Assembly: GCA_003096235.1 (NCBI GenBank)
Contig: PIXT01000064.1
Location: 1 to 11,224, forward strand
Direction: 5' to 3'
DNA: 11,224 nucleotides
DNA from: Candidatus Bathyarchaeum sp.
GTDB lineage: Archaea > Thermoproteota > Bathyarchaeia > Bathyarchaeales > Bathyarchaeaceae
Part shown: positions 1 to 5,523 of the stretch, piece after piece
Layout: every line of letters starts with the position of its first letter
Position numbering within the stretch: the stretch's first letter is position 1
Position numbers and translations under genes: made by a program
Notes under the pieces: generated by a model
What the model was told of the DNA's origin: nothing
The model's input: only the letters and a program-made list of their open reading frames with translations
Databases searched by the model: none

Positions 1-30
1 CAACTTAACAAAAGATAATAAATAAACCAG

Positions 31-86
31 TTTTTAATATAGTTAATTTAACCTAATTTCCTAGTAAGACTCTTCGTGTGAGGAGA
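31..86 (+). promoter_or_regulatory. nurA-herA promoter and ribosome binding site
   Basis: An archaeal-type TATA box, TTTAATATA, lies at 33-41. A transcription start about 25 nt downstream would fall near 63-67, leaving a leader of roughly 30 nt. A Shine-Dalgarno motif, GAGGAGA, at 80-86 sits 9 nt before the ATG at 96. The spacing supports ATG 96 over the in-frame GTG at 78, because that GTG lies upstream of the motif it would need. Confidence 0.55.
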
Positions 87-95
87 ACGCAGTCT

Positions 96-1127
96 ATGAG
101 CAAAATCAATAAAGATTTGGCCGAGTTAAAAACTAAACTCAAAAAGTATGTAGATATTGGGCGACAAATAGGTTTTCAGGATATTAAACCCCAGCCGTTA
201 ATTATTAGTAAGCCTAATGTGGCCAAAATTAAGCCTCTGAAAAAGGTTAAACAATGTAGCTCACGGTTTTTGGCTGTGGACTGCTCCACTCGAACTCTTA
301 AACGCGCTCACAACTGGGGAATTTACCTGATGCGAGTAGCTTATGCCTCAGTTGAAGGTCGCGATGTAAATTGGGGTTACGATGAAAGCATAGTTAGCCC
401 TGTTGGGGACCGGCGTTATCGTTCTAACTTTTTGATAGACCGACGATTGCAGCTTGAAAGTGCAATGGCTCTAAAACTTCTTCACGAAGAGTCTATAGGG
501 GTTGAGGAGCAACACGAAGTGACTCTTCGCGGCCTTACCGAAGGAGACTATGTCCTTTTGGATGGAGCTAGCTTTTTTGGTGGGAAACGAGGTTTTCACA
601 CATCACTTTACGAAGAGGCTCTTCGTAAAAAGGTTAATCTTCTTGCCGTGAGTAAACAATCTCCGATGTTGTGTGATGAAAAGGGACGAGATTTTATGGC
701 ATCAACAAGCATTCTTTCACCTCATCCTGTTTGGGTTTACCACCCTGTTAAAGAAGCAAATATGGCCGAACATCTCTATGGCGACGTAGCACTTATGAAA
801 CTATGTGAAGACAGCCCACATGTGTTTCGTTGTGACATAATGGAATCATCTCCCAATCGTGATGTGTGTGAGTTGCTTTCGCCACTTACGTCTCTTTCTG
901 AAGATCCCCGATGTTTAGGTTATCCTGTTACTTTATGGTTGGCTCACGAATTTTCTGGGGCGTCAAACTCAAAAATTCTTCAATATTATGATTTAATTGA
1001 AAAAACGCTGTCAGCTGAAGGTCTCTTAGAGACTCTTCGTAGAGAAGAGCTTTCTTGTAGTTTTGCTGACCAAATTCATGGAATAAACCGTCCTTATGAA
1101 GGTGGAGAAAGCTTTGACCGCATCTGA
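96..1127 (+). CDS. nurA: NurA-family 5'-3' nuclease
   Basis: NurA is a Mn-dependent nuclease that works with the HerA translocase to resect DNA ends during recombinational repair. The protein has 343 residues from ATG 96, a usual size for the family. Visible landmarks in that numbering are the first metal-binding motif FLAVDCST (Asp62), the second acidic motif VLLDGASFF (Asp156), VSKQSP (Lys187) and the C-terminal YPVTLWLAHEF block, all in the expected order. The first motif reads VDCS, whereas VDGS is the common form, so a Gly is replaced by Cys. The N-terminal 40 residues are Lys-rich and helical. An in-frame GTG at 78 would add six residues, but the GAGGAGA motif favours ATG 96. The 3' end overlaps herA by 32 nt, which suggests translational coupling. 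No Mre11 or Rad50 gene is visible, though upstream sequence is missing. Family assignment is firm; activity is inferred. Confidence 0.88.
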   Translation: MSKINKDLAELKTKLKKYVDIGRQIGFQDIKPQPLIISKPNVAKIKPLKKVKQCSSRFLAVDCSTRTLKRAHNWGIYLMRVAYASVEGRDVNWGYDESIVSPVGDRRYRSNFLIDRRLQLESAMALKLLHEESIGVEEQHEVTLRGLTEGDYVLLDGASFFGGKRGFHTSLYEEALRKKVNLLAVSKQSPMLCDEKGRDFMASTSILSPHPVWVYHPVKEANMAEHLYGDVALMKLCEDSPHVFRCDIMESSPNRDVCELLSPLTSLSEDPRCLGYPVTLWLAHEFSGASNSKILQYYDLIEKTLSAEGLLETLRREELSCSFADQIHGINRPYEGGESFDRI

Positions 1128-2679
1128 ACCTGTTGGATTTGTTCGCGAAGTTAAAGGCGACACTGTCTCTTTTTTCTTAAATCAGGGAATATGCCTCTCT
1201 TTTGGGCAGATTGTGCGTATATCTTCTGAGAGCCGTAACTTTTATGCACGTGTAGTTGATGCTGGGAGCTCTTCCACATTAAAAACTAACGAGCAGCTTC
1301 GTGAGGCAGAAGGTAAAGAGTCCTTTGGACCATACTCCAGCTTTAGGCATGTTGACGCGATTTTATTGCTTGAAAGTAACGATGGAAAAATTCGTTCTCC
1401 AACATTTAATCCTGACTATATGGACCACGTTTTTGTGATAAACGAGGATGACTATAAGATTTTACGGCTTTCAGGTGATCTTGAAATCGGTCGTTTACGT
1501 TCTGGAGAAAACGTTTTGGGTGTAGTGGGCATCAATGCTACTGCTATTCCCAAAATGATGGGCATGTTCGGAATGACTGGATCCGGAAAAACCAACACCG
1601 AACTTATGCTCAATGCACGTATAATCGACAACCCTGACACTGTTGGGTTGATTTTCGATTTTGCTGGTCAACTGTTATCTGGCAAGGATATCGGCTCTGA
1701 AAGTGGTCTGGGCGATCACCCCCTGTTTCATAGCAAAGTTCGTTATTATTCAGCAAGAGATGGCAAATTGTCTATAGGTTTACACACTCTTACTCCTGGG
1801 CGGTTGAGGACGATTTTTCCTGAAATTGGGCGCCCCCAGGTGCGCGTTGCCCGAAGGTTGTATGAGCAGTTAGGTAAATGTTGGATAGAACAAGCTCGGG
1901 AAGCTTATGCTTTAGAAGGCTACTTGGGTGTTGGAAAAATTATTAACTACAAATCTCCTACCGTAATTAACGCTCTTATGAGCAGGCTTTCTGATCTTCC
2001 ACCGCATCTTTATCCTCCTTCTAACTACAACTTTATCGACGATGTGGTTCAAAACATAAGCAAAGGAATCACCTGTATTATTGACATCTCTGGATTAAAC
2101 TCTGAAGAACAACAAAACGTAACTTGCCTTACAGCAACAAACGTAGCTCAATATTACAAACGGTTGTGGGAAAACAATTTCGAAGCATGGAAAAAGCTGC
2201 CAACTCTGCTTATTACTCTTGAAGAGGCTCACGAGTTTCTTGACCCTGAAATTAGAAAAACAATCTTCTCTGACATCGCTCTTACATACCGCAAGTACCG
2301 TGTAGGCCTAAACGCAGTAACTCCAAGGCCTTCAAAGATTAACCGTGATGTTTTTGCTGAACTTTGGACTAAGGTCATAATGAAAACTGAACTCAAAAGG
2401 GACCGCGATTATCTAACCGAAAATACGCCTTACATGGAATACAGTGATACTGAAATTAAGATGCTTGATATTGGAGAAGCGTTGCTTATTTCAGAGCCTC
2501 AGATTCGGTTTGCTGTTCCTATCAAAGTTATTCATTACCCGGATTATCTCAAACAACACCGAAAAGCAGATTACAATTTGCCACATTCGAAAACTCTTTC
2601 TGACATGGATGAAAACTTAAAGCGCCTCAAAGCTGCGGGGCAGTCTCTTGTTGGGGATGAATCCTCTAAGAAACGGTAG
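1096..2679 (+). CDS. herA: HerA-family DNA translocase ATPase
   Basis: HerA is a hexameric FtsK/HerA-superfamily ATPase that pumps DNA and activates NurA. Numbered from ATG 1096 (527 residues), the order is an N-terminal beta-barrel (HAS-like, about 10-100), Walker A GMTGSGKTN (159-167), the LIFDFAGQ strand (185-192), Walker B LLITLEEAHEFLD (371-383, tandem Glu376-377), then the conserved YRKYRVGLNAV segment (398-408) with candidate arginine-finger residues. The segment after it reads TPRPSKI, where most relatives have Gln before RP (TQRP or SQRP); here it is Pro410. The start is uncertain: ATG 1096 has a poor ribosome site, while TTG 1114 lies 6 nt after GGTGGAG and would cut the overlap with nurA to 14 nt. 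The tandem arrangement with nurA supports the assignment. The C-terminal 30 residues are charged and likely flexible. Confidence 0.9.
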   Translation: MKVEKALTASEPVGFVREVKGDTVSFFLNQGICLSFGQIVRISSESRNFYARVVDAGSSSTLKTNEQLREAEGKESFGPYSSFRHVDAILLLESNDGKIRSPTFNPDYMDHVFVINEDDYKILRLSGDLEIGRLRSGENVLGVVGINATAIPKMMGMFGMTGSGKTNTELMLNARIIDNPDTVGLIFDFAGQLLSGKDIGSESGLGDHPLFHSKVRYYSARDGKLSIGLHTLTPGRLRTIFPEIGRPQVRVARRLYEQLGKCWIEQAREAYALEGYLGVGKIINYKSPTVINALMSRLSDLPPHLYPPSNYNFIDDVVQNISKGITCIIDISGLNSEEQQNVTCLTATNVAQYYKRLWENNFEAWKKLPTLLITLEEAHEFLDPEIRKTIFSDIALTYRKYRVGLNAVTPRPSKINRDVFAELWTKVIMKTELKRDRDYLTENTPYMEYSDTEIKMLDIGEALLISEPQIRFAVPIKVIHYPDYLKQHRKADYNLPHSKTLSDMDENLKRLKAAGQSLVGDESSKKR

Positions 2680-3382
2680 TTTCTCTGTTCTTTAGTAGTT
2701 TTTTCATTTCTTCTTTTAGATGATAAACGTACGGCATTTTGTGAGTATCTCTTTCCAAATAGCCGTCTTTGTAGAGTTTTTTCATTAAACGGGCTGTGTG
2801 CTCTCTAGTTAACCCAATTTTTTCCCTGATTTCAGGGGCCGTTTTTTCCCCCTCTACCCCGATAGTTTCCAGAACCGAAAGCTCAGTTTCTGTTAACGGT
2901 GATAACGCGTTTTCCTTTTTTATTGGAATCGCGGCCTTTATTTCCACGTCGGGAATACGAACTTCTCTTTTAATCTTTTCAATCTCAACAAGCTTTTGTA
3001 ACACTTTTTCTTGAGCCTGCTTTATGTCCTCGACTTCAGTTTTCATTTCGTTAATTTGACCAGAGAACTTCTGCTCTATCTGCGGAACCTCTGTCATGAT
3101 ACTTGCAAGCTCTGTTAACCGTTTTTCATAGTTTTCCACTTTTTTAGCTACATTTTGGCTTTCCAAGGCTGTTTGTTCCGCTTGTTGTGCGACAAAATGA
3201 ACTATGTTTGTATGCCTGCTGAACTGGTTGTCCACACTTACTACAATATCGTTTACTAAACCTTTGGCTTTCTCATATTGATGGCGAAGGGACTTTATTC
3301 GGCGATAATATGCCAGTATCGTTAGTATTGTACCGAATAACAGGCTGGCTGTAACTGCTAGCATGGCATCTGACATCACCAC
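2666..3382 (-). CDS. Membrane-anchored coiled-coil winged-helix protein
   Basis: No named family is recognised, but the architecture is clear in the 238 residues. Residues 5-26 form one hydrophobic transmembrane segment followed by YYRRIK, which by the positive-inside rule places the C-terminus in the cytoplasm. Residues about 55-145 are long charged helices with heptad-like spacing, a likely coiled coil for dimerisation. After a linker (145-160), residues 160-232 form a MarR-like winged helix: LTETELSVLETI, then KTAPEIREKIGLTREHTARL with the recognition helix, then a wing ending MPYVYHL. It is probably a membrane-tethered DNA-binding protein. GTG 3382 is preferred because GAGGTGA lies 7 nt upstream; GTG 3379 and ATG 3376 are alternatives. 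The 3' end overlaps the convergent herA by 14 nt. Its leader carries TCAC/GTGA palindromes, suggesting autoregulation. The ligand or signal is unknown. Confidence 0.75.
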   Translation of the reverse strand: MVMSDAMLAVTASLLFGTILTILAYYRRIKSLRHQYEKAKGLVNDIVVSVDNQFSRHTNIVHFVAQQAEQTALESQNVAKKVENYEKRLTELASIMTEVPQIEQKFSGQINEMKTEVEDIKQAQEKVLQKLVEIEKIKREVRIPDVEIKAAIPIKKENALSPLTETELSVLETIGVEGEKTAPEIREKIGLTREHTARLMKKLYKDGYLERDTHKMPYVYHLKEEMKKLLKNRETTVS

Positions 3383-3512
3383 TTTGTTTTCACCTCACAT
3401 GTGATTTTAGCGTGATGTGTTGTGATGTGCATACCTTATCACATATCACACTAGTATATAAATAAACTTAAGTTTTTTGCTAAGTTACATCACGTGACAT
3501 CACATGTCACAG
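3371..3512. repeat. TCAC/GTGA half-site cluster A (operator-like)
   Basis: At least eight related short elements lie here: TGACATCACC over the start codons (3371-3380); the perfect palindrome TCACATGTGA (3395-3404); two GTGATGTG copies 10 bp apart (3412-3419, 3422-3429); ATCACAT and ATCACAC in tandem (3438-3451); and ACATCACGTG followed directly by ACATCACATG (3487-3506). The last pair contains the palindrome TCACGTGA (3490-3497) and the inverted repeat TGACAT-CAC-ATGTCA (3495-3509 with flanking bases). The 10-bp spacing keeps half-sites on the same face of the helix. The cluster surrounds the TATA box and overlaps the ribosome site of the winged-helix gene, as expected for an operator. Confidence 0.6.
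3430..3466 (-). promoter_or_regulatory. Promoter of the membrane winged-helix gene
   Basis: On the minus strand, TTTATTTATATA (3455-3466) is a good archaeal TATA box. A start about 25 nt downstream would fall near 3430, giving a leader of about 48 nt before GTG 3382. The tandem ATCACAT/ATCACAC half-sites at 3438-3451 lie between the TATA box and the predicted start, where a bound protein would block polymerase recruitment. Confidence 0.55.
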
Positions 3513-3744
3513 CCTTTAAGAAAGACGTCCTATACTGCCGCGTTCTGAAAATACAGCACACCGCACATTCGCTTCTTTTTCTTTTGTACACCTTTTACAA
3601 AATATGGATTAAAATCGCTTATTTCTCTAATAAAGCTCAAATCTGCCTTTTTTCTTCTGTGGAAAATACGACATCTCGATTTGTTTGCCTGTGTTGCCAC
3701 GTTTTTTATTTATAACTGGAAGTTTAATTTTTAGTGCAAAAATG
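3513..3744. other. Gene-free spacer
   Basis: This is the rest of the 378-nt gap between the two minus-strand genes (3383-3760). No credible gene, RNA or repeat is visible. A plus-strand open frame across it begins inside the palindromes, has no ribosome site and translates to a Phe/Cys/His-rich string with no domain pattern. On the minus strand it is the 3' flank of the 3761-4246 gene and holds several short T tracts that could end transcription. Confidence 0.5.
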
Positions 3745-3773
3745 GCTGTGATTTGTGATGTCACAGCTTTTTT
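3745..3773. terminator. Stem-loop with T run, also a TCAC/GTGA site
   Basis: GCTGTGA (3745-3751) and TCACAGC (3761-3767) form a 7-bp inverted repeat around a 9-nt loop, followed on the plus strand by T residues at 3768-3773. On the minus strand the stem spans the TGA stop of the 3761-4246 gene and is followed by CATTTTTGC. It could end transcription on that strand. It also contains GTGA-TG-TCAC (3755-3764), the half-site of the neighbouring clusters, so it may equally be a protein-binding site. Confidence 0.45.
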
Positions 3774-4246
3774 GACATTCTTTTGGGGTTTGACAGCTCT
3801 TCTAGGCTATTTTTTAGCTCCTCGTGGAGTTGTGCTACTGCTCTGAGGTGTTCTTCTTTTGGCCTCTTTTTTGCAAGTTCTCTTTGGGTATCTATGTATG
3901 TTTTTAGCTTGTTTGCGGTCTCTAAATAGGGTTCTAGACTTATTTCTTCAAGAACTCCGAGGTATCCAAGAAGCAAAATTGTGTATATTGCTTGTGTTAC
4001 GTTCTGCCTTGCTTGTCTTAAACTTCTGTTAAAAGCTCCCCTACTTACGGCGAAAATTCGTAATTTGGCTTTTTCATCGTATTTTAGGCTTTTATCGGAT
4101 ATATTTTCGGCTAAAACATCGATTAAAAGCGTTTCTATCTGTATTTTTGTTAAATTGCAATTTTTTGACAATATTTTAACTAATGGGTCGTTTAATGAGT
4201 ATTTTAGCCAATTCTGGGCATTTTCCTTCAAATTCAAACCTTTCAT
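3761..4246 (-). CDS. Uncharacterised small helical protein, possibly DNA-binding
   Basis: I do not recognise this protein. From ATG 4246 it has 161 residues, is basic and appears all-helical. Residues 20-50 form amphipathic helices (TKIQIETLLIDVLAE). Residues 66-100 read FAVSRGAFNRSLRQARQNV, then a hydrophobic helix AIYTILLLGYLGVLE; the first half has the shape of a helix-turn-helix with Arg-rich helices. Residues 105-155 are charged helices that may form a coiled coil. ATG 4246 is chosen because AGGTG lies 5 nt upstream; an open frame back to TTG 4294 lacks such a site. No clear TATA box precedes it; TTTTTAATTG near 4293-4303 is a weak candidate. Its codons are richer in TTA and AAA than those of its neighbours. 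TCAC/GTGA sites lie at its stop codon and upstream, so it may be their binding protein. That link is inference only. Confidence 0.6.
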   Translation of the reverse strand: MKGLNLKENAQNWLKYSLNDPLVKILSKNCNLTKIQIETLLIDVLAENISDKSLKYDEKAKLRIFAVSRGAFNRSLRQARQNVTQAIYTILLLGYLGVLEEISLEPYLETANKLKTYIDTQRELAKKRPKEEHLRAVAQLHEELKNSLEELSNPKRMSKKL

Positions 4247-4633
4247 CACAACACCTGTTCTAAAGGATACATTTTTGTATACCATACTCCACAATTAAAA
4301 ACTTTGTATCTTTCTTCTTGAAATTGTAGATTCAGTTATACCCTCTCTTTTTTTAGTAACTATTTGATTCTGTGTTATTGTATCTATAAATCTTATTTTT
4401 TATTTATTTGATGTATTAATGATTTATTGCCTTTTTGGATGTTTGTTTCCTTTTTTTTGATTTGCACCATTTTCTCGTGTGTATTTGTGAGTTTAATGCG
4501 ACATTCTTTGTTATTTTGTTCTCTTGTTTTGGGTTGAAGTTGGTCTGTTACTTGTCTTTTGTGTTTAACTGGAGGCTCATGTTAGTTTTTGTTGATTTAA
4601 CTTTCTCTAATTTGTGATTTGTTGCTCAAACCT

Positions 4634-4690
4634 GAATCACGTGTGATTATCACAGAATCACGTGTGACCTCACGTAAAGACTGTGATGTT
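4634..4690. repeat. TCAC/GTGA half-site cluster B, 21-bp phased
   Basis: GAATCACGTGTGA occurs twice without mismatch at 4634-4646 and 4655-4667, exactly 21 bp apart, about two helical turns. Each copy contains TCAC-GT-GTGA. Between them is the near-perfect 13-bp palindrome TGTGATTATCACA (4642-4654, six-base arms around one T). A reversed pair, GTGA-CC-TCAC, follows at 4664-4673 and a GTGATGT at 4683-4689. The cluster is too far from either flanking start codon (about 390 nt and 560 nt) to be a classical core-promoter operator. Confidence 0.65.
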
Positions 4691-4754
4691 GAAAAAGAGT
4701 TTTTTGCGCTTATTTTTGATTTTAAGTCGTTTTTTATGCTTTTCTGGATGTTGG

Positions 4755-4807
4755 GGTGATTGGTGTGATATTCTAGTTGTGATTTTGGTTAAATCACATG
4801 AAATCAC
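4755..4807. repeat. TCAC/GTGA half-site cluster C
   Basis: Half-sites recur as GGTGAT (4755-4760), TGTGATA (4764-4770), GTGATTT (4779-4785), AAATCAC (4791-4797) and AAATCAC (4801-4807). GTGATTT and the first AAATCAC form a 7-bp inverted repeat around the loop TGGTT, and the two AAATCAC copies are 10 bp apart. The elements resemble those at 3371-3512 and 4634-4690. Confidence 0.5.
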
Positions 4808-4980
4808 TCTTTTTGTTTTAATCTAAAAATAGAATCTGATTTTTTACTCTAGTTGCTATTTGAGCCAATTACATTTTGATTTCTCGCCTTTCTTTATGTT
4901 TACTTGTGTTTTATCGTCTGACTTGCTTTTTTGAAGCTTGTTTGGCTGCCAGTTAATTGGAAATTGATGTTTTGGCTTAG

Positions 4981-5050
4981 AAAATAATTATTCAACTATT
5001 TCAAAATATTAATTCATTTTGTGAAAATATATTTATCAATTTTATACTTT
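4981..5050. other. 70-bp block of 89% A+T
   Basis: Only 8 of 70 bases are G or C. The block consists of AATATT-, ATAATTATT- and AAATATATTTAT-like stretches. It may be easily melted DNA, an upstream promoter element, or simple intergenic drift. It lies about 175 bp beyond the last TCAC/GTGA cluster. Confidence 0.45.
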
Positions 5051-5165
5051 CTTAGAACTTCTAGTTGTTGATGTTCGTTTCTTTTGTTTTTGTTTTGACA
5101 AGATTTTTCGGTTTTTTTTACATTTTTTCTTCCTTTGTTGTGTTGTTTTCTTTCTTTTTTAGGAC

Positions 5166-5245
5166 AAATATTTAAGCGGTTGCTGAATTATAGTTTGAAA
5201 TAAGTATTGCACTCTTGCAACAAAACAAGTTTCATCTTTAGGATG
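5166..5245 (+). promoter_or_regulatory. elf1 promoter and ribosome binding site
   Basis: AAATATTTAAG (5166-5176) matches an archaeal TATA box and follows a pyrimidine tract. A start about 25 nt downstream would be near 5197, leaving a leader of around 55 nt. AGGATG (5240-5245) lies 8 nt before ATG 5254 and is a reasonable ribosome site. This promoter probably serves both elf1 and the GGGP synthase gene. Confidence 0.5.
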
Positions 5246-5253
5246 CTTTGAAT

Positions 5254-5493
5254 ATGGGCAGAAGGCGACGAAAAGTAGTTCGTATACCTAAAAAGAAGTT
5301 ACCAACCGTTTACCTCTGTCCTAAATGTGGTAAACAAGCAATTTATATTGAAATTTTCCCTGGAGGTGAACAGGCTCGGGTGCGTTGTGGTAGCTGTGGA
5401 TTAACAGAAGAACTGGAAACTAGACCCGCTTTTGGCGAGATTGATATATACTGCCAATTCACAGACGTATTTTATTCGAGGTTATCGGTCTAG
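5254..5493 (+). CDS. elf1: Elf1-like transcription elongation factor, zinc ribbon
   Basis: Elf1 is a small zinc-ribbon factor that travels with RNA polymerase; in eukaryotes it helps transcription through nucleosomes, and the archaeal role is inferred from homology. The 79-residue protein begins MGRRRRKVV, the basic tail typical of the family, then carries a four-cysteine zinc site (Cys22, Cys25, Cys45, Cys48 in CPKC and CGSC) and ends with the acidic [16 protein letters not shown] segment characteristic of Elf1. ATG 5254 is chosen over TTG 5248 because family members start at this Met and AGGATG is well spaced. The length is normal. The stop is followed 14 nt later by the GGGP synthase start, so the two are likely one transcript. 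Elf1 points to a TACK or Asgard archaeon, not a typical euryarchaeon. Confidence 0.87.
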   Translation: MGRRRRKVVRIPKKKLPTVYLCPKCGKQAIYIEIFPGGEQARVRCGSCGLTEELETRPAFGEIDIYCQFTDVFYSRLSV

Positions 5494-5523
5494 TAGTGGG
5501 ATCCAATATGGTCGGTCTAGTAG
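5485..5523 (+). repeat. 12-bp direct repeat at the elf1/GGGP synthase junction
   Basis: TCGGTCTAGTAG occurs at 5485-5496 and again at 5512-5523, without mismatch and 27 bp apart. The first copy encodes the last two residues and the TAG stop of Elf1; the second encodes the start of GGGP synthase (Val-Gly-Leu-Val). A short tandem duplication at the gene joint would explain it. Confidence 0.6.

Larger units (their letters stand above)
4247..5253. other. 1-kb T-rich intergenic region
   Basis: No convincing gene lies between the divergent 3761-4246 gene and elf1. The plus strand is strikingly T-rich (many TTTT and TTGTTT runs, for example 4435-4620 and 5090-5162). The longest plus-strand frame (4435-4617) is a low-complexity Phe/Leu/Val/Cys string without a ribosome site. 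The region contains repeat clusters at 4634-4690 and 4755-4807, an AT-rich block at 4981-5050 and the elf1 promoter near 5166. No tRNA-like fold was found by eye. An untranslated RNA cannot be excluded. Confidence 0.5.

Noticed and set aside
1452..1640. Minus-strand frame within herA, and similar frames opposite nurA, GGGP synthase, polC and trpA
   Set aside because: All lie opposite strongly conserved coding sequence and lack start signals.
3494..3715. 73-residue plus-strand open frame
   Set aside because: It starts at a GTG inside a palindrome, has no ribosome site and gives a Phe/Cys/Ile-rich string without any domain pattern.
3981..4298. 105-residue plus-strand frame
   Set aside because: It is antisense to the 3761-4246 gene, which has a proper ribosome site and charged, helix-like composition; the antisense protein looks like a shadow.
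4435..4617. 60-residue plus-strand frame resembling a small membrane protein
   Set aside because: The hydrophobicity follows from T-rich DNA (TTT, TTG, GTT codons). No ribosome site or promoter was seen.
4634..4807. CRISPR array
   Set aside because: Repeats are 7-13 bp, spacing is 10-21 bp and palindromes interlock; there are no unique spacers of 30-40 bp and no cas genes.
3371..4807. Insertion-sequence or MITE remnant
   Set aside because: No transposase fragment, no long terminal inverted repeats and no target-site duplication could be found around the clusters.
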